Shown: in pieces, positions 32,514-38,686 of the stretch
Numbering within the stretch: the stretch's first letter is position 1
Layout of the letters: each line of letters opens with the position of its first letter
Assembly: GCA_019114945.1 (NCBI GenBank)
Contig: DXEN01000031.1
Location: 1-38,686, forward strand
Source of the DNA: Candidatus Parabacteroides intestinigallinarum
Lineage (GTDB): Bacteria > Bacteroidota > Bacteroidia > Bacteroidales > Tannerellaceae
Length of the DNA: 38,686 bases
Direction of reading: 5' to 3'
The notes under the pieces: generated by a model
What the model saw: only the letters and a program-made list of their open reading frames with translations
Databases searched by the model: none
What the model was told of the DNA's origin: nothing
Made by a program: the position numbers and the translations under genes

Positions 32514-34472
32514 ATGAAAACGAACATGAAACTAAAAAGTACACTTTGGGCATTGGCATTCGCGGTAGCCGCGGTGTCGTGCTCCGACGATTTGGAAGAG
32601 AATGGCCCGGGCAATAACAATGAGAATGCGACAAATGGCGGCTACTTTATGTCCGTCAACATAGCGACCGGGGGCGGTTCTTTCATGACTAAAGCGAACG
32701 GAGAGGGCGATACCTATCTGGAGGAAGAAGGGAAAGAGGACATGGTATATGATGTCAATGTGTTTCTGGTAAGCGGTACGGACAATCCTGCTGACTTGCT
32801 CGACCTTTTGAACTCGACGAATGCTTCAACTATTCAAATCGCCGGACAAGGTTATACCTCTATTGAAAATGGATTAACACCCGATGGTGGCACGGAGCCG
32901 AATCATGACAAGGTAGAAGTGGAAATGCAACTGACCGAACCTATTTCCGGAACGGATGCTCAGACATACCAGGTGTTTACGGTGGTCAATGCGGGTGAGA
33001 AACTGTCAAATATTAGTACATTGGCAGATTTGCGTGACTATGTGCATTCCACGGTTGTATGGGCTGGCACGGCTGGACAGGAGGACAAGTTCGTCATGTC
33101 TACTCACAAGATGACAGGTGTGCCTGGAAATTCAGTAGTGACCCTTTCCGCCGCGAATATGAGCGAAAGTAATCCCGCGGTGACGAACGTCTATGTGGAA
33201 AGACTTGCCGCCCGTATTGACTTGAAAGTGGATGAGGCTTTGTTGAACAGCGGTTATTCTACTACGGATCAAACAGCGATCGCTAACGGTAAAGGAACAT
33301 TCAAACTGACCGGCTATACGGTCGTAAACCGTTGGAATGGCGATAGCTATATGTTTAAGCAGGTTTCTCCCACGGTAAGTGCTTGGGATGCCGATCTTCC
33401 AGATGCGAGCACTACTTATGCGGCCGGCGATCCCAAGAAGTATTTAGGCGATGAAAAGTGGGTTCAGACAGGTACTGTCCCCGCAGGCTCTTATAATTAT
33501 GTAATCGAACCGAAGACTCGCGAGAAGAATGGTACGGACTTTATGACGGCTTCTTATCTGAATCCGTTTAGTGAGGATGGTGATTTGAACACTCTTACTT
33601 CAAATAATGAATGGGTGACAACTTTGACTAATCTCTCTTCTTCGGCTTTCAAGAAAATTGCTTACACCAAAGAGAACACGATGTCGGTCAAAAATCAATT
33701 GAATGGTTATTCTACCGGTGTCATCTTTGAGTCTGAGTTTACTCCGAATGAGAATTTTAAGGTTAGCAAATATTCAGATGGAACCGTGAGCGAGGTGGCT
33801 TTAGAAAGTAGTAATAAAACATTCTATATGGCTAACCACCAAAATGGGAATTCTACCCAAAAAGTGACTTATGCGGACTTGAAAACAATCGCGGCTATGG
33901 CTTTCGATGGAATCTCAGCAGAGTTTATGACTACGGATATGTATAAAGGGTTTATGGATGGAACTTGGCCGTCGACTGATCAAGAGTTAACGAACATCCA
34001 AGGTTTAATCGACCAAATGAAAGAATCAAACAAGGTTGAATCTGCTTTTAAGACGTATCTGTCAAGGATTGCCAATACCGATGCGGCTAATTGGGCTTCG
34101 GTAAAAGATAAATTGACTTATGAGAAATTCTTGGCGTCTACAGAAGGTTCTGGTTTAATAGAAACCAATACTAATTTATTCAAGGATTTCGGTGTCTCTT
34201 ATTACAAGGCTGGTAAGAGCTACCATAAATTCTGGATTCGCCATGACGACAACAATGATGATAAGAGGATGGGTGTTATGGAGTTCTGTATCGTTCGTAA
34301 CAATGTTTACCAATTGCAGGTAAGTGGTGTAAGAGACTTGGGTGACCCTCTGCCTTTCACTCCGGGTAAAGACGATCCGAACAACCCGGACGAAAATGAT
34401 GAAGTTAGCATTTTGGTTAACTTGTACGTCAAGAACTGGGTAGTACGCAGCAACAGCGGCATCATCCTCTAA
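32514..34472 (+). CDS. Mfa1-type major fimbrillin (structural subunit)
   Basis: This 652-residue lipoprotein precursor has a signal peptide ending AAVSC (lipidated Cys23). Mfa1-like features are VYVERLAARIDLKVDE (about 220-235), GVMEFCIVRNNVYQLQVSGV near the C-terminus, and a final strand ILVNLYVKNWVVRSNSG. That strand is expected to take part in donor-strand assembly, as in Porphyromonas Mfa1/FimA. The gene is distinctly AT-richer than the DUF3575, DUF3868 and HU-like genes upstream, a sign of exchange or diversifying selection. It would polymerise into the fimbrial shaft after processing. A terminator-like hairpin follows, which could keep downstream genes at lower level. Confidence 0.88.
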   Translation: MKTNMKLKSTLWALAFAVAAVSCSDDLEENGPGNNNENATNGGYFMSVNIATGGGSFMTKANGEGDTYLEEEGKEDMVYDVNVFLVSGTDNPADLLDLLNSTNASTIQIAGQGYTSIENGLTPDGGTEPNHDKVEVEMQLTEPISGTDAQTYQVFTVVNAGEKLSNISTLADLRDYVHSTVVWAGTAGQEDKFVMSTHKMTGVPGNSVVTLSAANMSESNPAVTNVYVERLAARIDLKVDEALLNSGYSTTDQTAIANGKGTFKLTGYTVVNRWNGDSYMFKQVSPTVSAWDADLPDASTTYAAGDPKKYLGDEKWVQTGTVPAGSYNYVIEPKTREKNGTDFMTASYLNPFSEDGDLNTLTSNNEWVTTLTNLSSSAFKKIAYTKENTMSVKNQLNGYSTGVIFESEFTPNENFKVSKYSDGTVSEVALESSNKTFYMANHQNGNSTQKVTYADLKTIAAMAFDGISAEFMTTDMYKGFMDGTWPSTDQELTNIQGLIDQMKESNKVESAFKTYLSRIANTDAANWASVKDKLTYEKFLASTEGSGLIETNTNLFKDFGVSYYKAGKSYHKFWIRHDDNNDDKRMGVMEFCIVRNNVYQLQVSGVRDLGDPLPFTPGKDDPNNPDENDEVSILVNLYVKNWVVRSNSGIIL

Positions 34473-34525
34473 CGGGAGGAGGAGAGAAGAAAAGGTGCTT
34501 TTTGTTTAGAGCACGTCTTGACCGG

Positions 34526-34583
34526 GGACACATTCCCGATAAGGGAGGTGGGGGAACTGAACCGTAAGGGGTGTGTCCTTTTT
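34526..34583 (+). terminator. Terminator- or attenuator-like hairpin after the major fimbrillin
   Basis: GGACACA (34526-34532) pairs with TGTGTCC (34572-34578), and TTTTT follows directly. The loop is long (39 nt) and partly self-complementary. Partial termination here would give more shaft subunit than anchor. Confidence 0.4.
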
Positions 34584-34706
34584 AAGAAATTAATTCTGCC
34601 GGGGACTTCGGGCGTTATTTTCCATAAAGTGACCCTATAGTAGCGTTCCGATGGCTTCTTTCGGTTAGGGATAATAGGAAGAGGGAACCCCGGGGAACTT
34701 TTTACG

Positions 34707-34859
34707 AATTGACAATTGACGATTGACAATTGACAATTGACAATTGACAATTGACGATTATCAGTTATCAGTTCGTGGGGAAACAAAGAAAATTATAGAA
34801 AGGTAAATTGTCAATTAGAAAAAGGACAATTGTCAATTGTCAATCGTCAATTGTCAATT
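34707..34859. repeat. 33-bp perfect inverted repeat of TTGACAA heptads
   Basis: The 33-nt segment 34707-34739, a run of TTGACAA/TTGACGA heptads, is the exact reverse complement of 34827-34859. They are separated by 87 bp. The right arm ends 8 nt before the Mfa2-type start codon, so the folded RNA would place a long stem immediately before translation starts. Nothing else recognisable fills the 395-bp spacer apart from the hairpin at 34526-34583. Confidence 0.9.
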
Positions 34860-34867
34860 AGAAAAAG

Positions 34868-35983
34868 ATGCAGGGAATGAAGAACATATGGATTAAATCA
34901 ATCGGGACGCTGGCCCTGGCGACGGGCCTGGCGGCTTGCGAGTATATTCACGACGACTCGCTCGCGCCTTGCGAGTACCGCTTGCGTTTCGTGTACGATT
35001 ACAACATGAAGTTCGCCGACGCCTTCCAGCACGAGGTGACGCGCGCCGCGCTCTTTATCTGCGACGATAAAGGTACCTTCATCGAGCGGCGCGACTTGGA
35101 AGGCACGGAGCTGAAGGCGAACAACGTCGTGATGGATTTGGAGCCGGGCACCTACACCCTCCTTACCTGGGCGGGGCTGGACGACGGCTCGTACACCTGG
35201 CCCGACCTGACGCCGGGCACGTCTACCGTGGAAGATATCAAGGTGCGTACGCTACGCGAGGCGGACGGCACCCAACCCCGCGAGCTGGAGCCCCTGTGGC
35301 ACGCGCTGGATACGCTCGTCATCACCGGCGACCGCCACGAGGAGAAAGAAATATCGCTCGCCAAGAATACCAACAAGCTGCGCGTCGTGCTGCAAGACAC
35401 CGAGGGCTACAGCATGGACGCCTCGGACTTCACGTTCCAAATCGTGGCGGACAACGGCTACATGGACTACGACAACTCCCTGTTGCCCGACCCCTCCATA
35501 ACTTATACGCCTTATTATAAAGAGAACCTGCCCGTGGCGGAGGGCGACAGCATCAACGGCCGTCCCGCCAACAGCTACGTGGTGGCGGCGGAGCTGAACA
35601 CGATGCGCCTCATGGCGGGCGAGAACTACCGCCTCGTGGTGCGCCACGATGGATGGGAGGACGACGTGCTCAACGTCAACCTCAACAATTACCTGCTCTA
35701 CACGCAGATGGAGGGACACAACATCTCGGCGCAGGAGTATCTGGACCGTCAGGACGAGTATTCCATCGTCTTCTTCCTGACGCCCATCATCTGCCCCGAC
35801 TGTCCGGACCCCGATGACCCGGATGACCCCGACGACCCGGATGATCCCGATGAGCCGGACAATCCCGATAATCCGGATAACCCCGACTATCCCGACCCGG
35901 ATGAGCCGGTAGTCGTAGGCTACGCGTGCTACAAGATACAGGTAAAAGACTGGGTAATCCGCCTGAACGAGGGGGAACTATAA
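34868..35983 (+). CDS. Mfa2/FimB-type fimbrial anchor lipoprotein
   Basis: This 371-residue precursor has a lipobox at TGLAAC (Cys24), then CEYRLRFVYDYNMKFADAF, the N-terminal signature of the FimB/Mfa2 family. In Porphyromonas, Mfa2 anchors the fimbria to the outer membrane and limits its length. The C-terminus carries an Asp-Pro-rich tract of about 38 residues (PDDPDD / PDNPDN / PDYPD repeats, about 35803-35915), an unusual rigid acidic spacer before a final strand with VKDWVIRLN. ATG at 34868 is taken as start; 34877 is possible. It follows the shaft gene, the standard order. Confidence 0.88.
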   Translation: MQGMKNIWIKSIGTLALATGLAACEYIHDDSLAPCEYRLRFVYDYNMKFADAFQHEVTRAALFICDDKGTFIERRDLEGTELKANNVVMDLEPGTYTLLTWAGLDDGSYTWPDLTPGTSTVEDIKVRTLREADGTQPRELEPLWHALDTLVITGDRHEEKEISLAKNTNKLRVVLQDTEGYSMDASDFTFQIVADNGYMDYDNSLLPDPSITYTPYYKENLPVAEGDSINGRPANSYVVAAELNTMRLMAGENYRLVVRHDGWEDDVLNVNLNNYLLYTQMEGHNISAQEYLDRQDEYSIVFFLTPIICPDCPDPDDPDDPDDPDDPDEPDNPDNPDNPDYPDPDEPVVVGYACYKIQVKDWVIRLNEGEL

Positions 35984-35989
35984 TATCAA

Positions 35990-36240
35990 TGGACAATTAA
36001 CGATTGACAATTGACAATTTCCCCTCTTGAGAGGGGGCAGGGGGTGTGTTAAATTGACAATTAACGATTGACAATTGACAATTAAGCGCTCCCGAAGGCA
36101 ATCGTCAATTGTCAATTGTCAATCGTCAATTTGAAAAGTCAATTATCAATCTGAAAGGTCAATTATCAATCTGAAAGGCCAATTGTCAATCGTCAATTGT
36201 CAATTGTCAATTTGAAAAGTCAATTATCAATTTGAATAGA
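35990..36240. repeat. TTGACAA / TTGTCAA heptad arrays between fimbrial genes
   Basis: TTGACAA and TTAACGA heptads (about 35996-36080) face TTGTCAA/TCGTCAA heptads (about 36100-36235) across the AAGCGCTCCCGAAGG loop also seen at about 32165. Diverged TTATCAATCTGAAAGG copies lie in the right half. It fills the whole gap before the minor fimbrillin. Confidence 0.88.
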
Positions 36241-36246
36241 TAGAAT

Positions 36247-37878
36247 ATGAACCGATTGAAAGATACATACAAACACATGGCGGCGGTGGCCTCGGCGCTG
36301 CTGCTCGCGCTGTCCGTCCTTCCCGCCTGCTCCGACGACGAAGGGGGAGGAGCGGACATCCCCGAGGCTCAATACGCCAAGCTCGTCATCTCGTTGGGTA
36401 GCTTGGATAACGCTACGCCCGCCGCCACGAAGGCGGTAGACGATGACGGATATATAGAGAGCGACATTATCGACGATGAATACAATGATTCGGATTACGA
36501 GCATTATATCGACAAATGGTGGCTGTTGGTATTGCATCAAGAAGACGGTGCGTATCAATTCGACCGACTGATTTCCAATAGCCCGACCGCCAACAACACG
36601 CATCCGGATTCCGAGACCTCGATAGAGATGGAACTATTGATTTATGACACGTACAAGTTCTACGCCTTCGCTAATTTAGGCGGTTTGGATAATGGCGAAG
36701 ATGTTATCAAATGGATAGAAGGATTGAATGCGGCTTCTTTCGAGGAGGCGGAATTCCAAAAGGAAGGAGTCGAGCTGTTAGACATGAACAGCTACCACGA
36801 GGGCGAAGGTTCGTCTTACATCCCGATGAGCAGCTACGGTTATACGGTCACCGTGCAAGCGGATAACAACTCGTTGCGCATCCCCTTGATTCGTCTGCTG
36901 GGCAAGGTGGAGCTGGACGTGACCAACTCCTCCGGGAAAGACGTGAAGATAGAGAAATTGACGATGGGCAAGTTCCGCGACGAGGGCGAGATTTATCTGT
37001 TGCCTTACGACGTGGCGACAGGCGATAACGGCACGGGTAATTTGATGGTCGGCACGGGAGACGAGAAAAAATTGTTGAACCCTTCGTTCCCTACCGAAAG
37101 CGAAAGGGTGGGCAATGACTGGACATTGCCGGAAACGGCGGATAAGGAATTATTCGCTTCTGCGGAGAATGACGCGAACAAGCGGACGTACACCTTTTAC
37201 ATCAACGAGACAGGCAACCAGAACCAAGAGGGTGGCGGAGCGAAAGATATGACGATAGCCATGAAGGTAAGCGGCATCGAGAAAGATGAGACAGAGCAAG
37301 ATACTCGCTTTTTCTTTATCCGGCGGAATGATTGGTTGCGCATTCCCATCTTGATATCGAACGCGCAAACAACGATAACTGTCGCCCAGCGGCATATGCC
37401 GATTGGCGGAGTGCCCGCGGAGTTGTTCTTCGACAATGGCGCGATTATCGCCGACCAAACGGTGACGTTGGATCATGCGGGCATCGTGACGATAGGTTAC
37501 GCATTGAAAGAGATCAACGGACAAACGAACGGTTGGAGCTTGAAGTATTTACAATCAACTTATCAACCCGGCGAGCAATTTTGCATGGCGCAAGTGGAAG
37601 ATAATCCGAATGGCTTGATTTTGGTGCGTGATGACGATAAGGATGACGAGAGCCAGAAGAATATATGGATAGATTTGGATTGGCTGGATGATTCTCAAAA
37701 AGGTTTTAATTTACAACCGACCGAGGGTAGTAAGACTTCCGGTAGCTTTAAGCTCCGTATACAGGAACTGGCATCCGGCACGGCGAAAGTGAAGCTGACG
37801 TTGGTGGCCACTCACACGAGCGGACAAGAGATTATATTACCTTATACGATTACATTAAACTATGAAGGAGGCAACTAA
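36247..37878 (+). CDS. Minor fimbrillin-family lipoprotein
   Basis: This 543-residue precursor has a signal peptide and lipobox (LSVLPAC, Cys28), then a Gly/Asp-rich linker. The fimbrillin-like feature is LIRLLGKVELDVTNSSGKDV (about 217-236), typical of the N-terminal domain that packs in Mfa/Fim subunits. The C-terminal half is Ig-like, with strands such as VKLTLVATHTSGQEIILPY. It probably forms an accessory subunit near the tip, like the Porphyromonas Fim or Mfa minor components, although exact equivalence is not claimed. Its stop is 2 nt before the next ATG, and its last codons include the GGAGG used by that gene. Confidence 0.8.
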   Translation: MNRLKDTYKHMAAVASALLLALSVLPACSDDEGGGADIPEAQYAKLVISLGSLDNATPAATKAVDDDGYIESDIIDDEYNDSDYEHYIDKWWLLVLHQEDGAYQFDRLISNSPTANNTHPDSETSIEMELLIYDTYKFYAFANLGGLDNGEDVIKWIEGLNAASFEEAEFQKEGVELLDMNSYHEGEGSSYIPMSSYGYTVTVQADNNSLRIPLIRLLGKVELDVTNSSGKDVKIEKLTMGKFRDEGEIYLLPYDVATGDNGTGNLMVGTGDEKKLLNPSFPTESERVGNDWTLPETADKELFASAENDANKRTYTFYINETGNQNQEGGGAKDMTIAMKVSGIEKDETEQDTRFFFIRRNDWLRIPILISNAQTTITVAQRHMPIGGVPAELFFDNGAIIADQTVTLDHAGIVTIGYALKEINGQTNGWSLKYLQSTYQPGEQFCMAQVEDNPNGLILVRDDDKDDESQKNIWIDLDWLDDSQKGFNLQPTEGSKTSGSFKLRIQELASGTAKVKLTLVATHTSGQEIILPYTITLNYEGGN

Positions 37879-37880
37879 CC

Positions 37881-38686
37881 ATGACACGAAAAGACTATAC
37901 ATATACTATATATAGGAGCGAGGCCCGCGGCGAGGCCGTGCGGGACGCTCGAAATACGTCCGAGGGAAAAAAGAGTTTCATCCGAATGAAACAAAAGTTT
38001 CTTCCGAAGGAAACCGCGGTTTCCTCCGAAGGGAATTTCGCCCATTCCGTACGTCCCTATCCGGTAGCCTGCAAATTGCTTACATTTGTGTTCGCCTTGC
38101 TGTTTATTGGAGCCAACTGGAATGAGGCGTGGGGGCAAACGACAATTTTAGCGGCTGGCAATAGGGATACGGTACATACGAGAACGGAGATTATCTATGT
38201 GGATCCGACTAAGCCTCGCGTATTATCTATTCCCGAATTGAAGATTAATGATGGACATTGGGATGCAGGCTACAAATGGTATGTGCATTGGTATAATGCA
38301 AGAGGGGAAATAAAAGGAATAGACATATATTTAGATTCAAATGAAGCGACCGCAAGAGGAGGAAGTATTTATGGAGGATGGTACGTTACTGATTTGCGTG
38401 ACGCGACAGATGGCTGGTGGTGGTACGATGGGTTTTATAACACAAACAAAACTAGCGACGGGAAATATGCTCATTTATCGTCATGCGCTTCAACAATACA
38501 ATATACGGCGCCTGCTGATTTAGGTAGTAATGAAGATGTATTGTATTGTGATGTCAGTAATTATACCGACTATGACATTACTCAATTGACTGGCGCAAAC
38601 AAAGATGAAGGAACATTTACGGAACCAACTTTATTAAAACGTTATAAATATATTATCCGTCCGGCCTCGGAATGTGCGGATGCGTT
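37881..38686 (+). CDS. Probable fimbrial tip / surface protein, N-terminal part only
   Basis: The frame is open from ATG 37881 to the window end (268 codons). GGAGG sits 9 nt before this ATG, and the upstream stop is 2 nt away, so this start is well supported. The hydrophobic signal core comes late, at residues about 62-78 (VACKLLTFVFALLFIGAN), with probable cleavage near AWG-Q85; the preceding 60 residues are charged. The mature part is beta-rich and aromatic (GYKWYVHWYNARGEIKG, DGWWWYDGFYN). Last genes of such operons often encode large tip adhesins, and that is the inferred role. I do not recognise a named domain. Confidence 0.7.
   Translation, partial: MTRKDYTYTIYRSEARGEAVRDARNTSEGKKSFIRMKQKFLPKETAVSSEGNFAHSVRPYPVACKLLTFVFALLFIGANWNEAWGQTTILAAGNRDTVHTRTEIIYVDPTKPRVLSIPELKINDGHWDAGYKWYVHWYNARGEIKGIDIYLDSNEATARGGSIYGGWYVTDLRDATDGWWWYDGFYNTNKTSDGKYAHLSSCASTIQYTAPADLGSNEDVLYCDVSNYTDYDITQLTGANKDEGTFTEPTLLKRYKYIIRPASECADA
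37975..38035. repeat. Three 18-bp near-palindromes at 22-bp spacing, inside coding sequence
   Basis: GTTTCATCCGAATGAAAC (37975), GTTTCTTCCGAAGGAAAC (37997) and GTTTCCTCCGAAGGGAA (38019) lie 22 bp apart. They sit in the long pre-signal part of the last gene. Their form and spacing match the intergenic arrays elsewhere in the window. Confidence 0.85.

Noticed and set aside
34707-34760. Series of sigma-70 -35 boxes (TTGACA)
   Set aside because: The motif arises from a heptad repeat, and the main Bacteroidetes sigma factor does not use TTGACA/TATAAT promoters.

Overview
The window looks like a chromosomal segment of a gut-type Bacteroidales bacterium, most plausibly Parabacteroides or a relative; the species is not resolved. 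The evidence is family content (Mfa-type fimbrillins, DUF5686, PCMD, DUF4153, DUF3575/DUF3868 and HU-HIG proteins), few Shine-Dalgarno sites, and promoters of the TTTG / TAnnTTTG type. GC content is uneven: about 14-31 kb is very GC-rich, while the major fimbrillin (32.5-34.5 kb) and the last gene are clearly AT-richer.

Layout. 1-4.4 kb: a gene fragment, a WYL regulator, an HU-like protein with a long structured AT-rich leader, and a DUF234-type ATPase. 4.5-9.2 kb: an IMP dehydrogenase resembling the Tritrichomonas foetus enzyme diverges from a ppk1-ppx polyphosphate operon that has a Pho-box-like repeat upstream. 9.2-13.6 kb: secreted M64 peptidase, SGNH hydrolase, DUF4153 membrane protein and Nudix hydrolase. 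13.8-23.2 kb: a compact lipid or aryl-polyene-like cluster (GNAT, ketosynthase, ACP, two hot-dog dehydratases with complementary catalytic residues, retinol-saturase-like flavoenzyme, thioesterase, CDP-alcohol phosphotransferase), then an outer-membrane DUF5686 protein. 23.2-27.6 kb: AraC regulator, beta-barrel protein and PCMD lipoprotein on the minus strand, and a Tat-exported Gfo/Idh/MocA oxidoreductase.

27.6 kb to the end is the most striking part: a phase-variable fimbrial locus. A tyrosine recombinase is followed 7 nt later by an inverted repeat. A second copy of that repeat lies 0.4 kb downstream, and the segment between carries a promoter pointing into DUF3575, DUF3868/OmpA-like, HU-like, Mfa1-type major fimbrillin, Mfa2-type anchor, minor fimbrillin and a truncated probable tip protein. 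As sequenced, the switch is ON. The recombinase has Phe where its first catalytic Arg is expected.

A second theme is intergenic repeats. Several spacers hold locus-specific tandem arrays with periods of about 22-23 or 40 bp, mostly built from near-palindromic units, and nearly every spacer of the fimbrial operon contains long inverted repeats.
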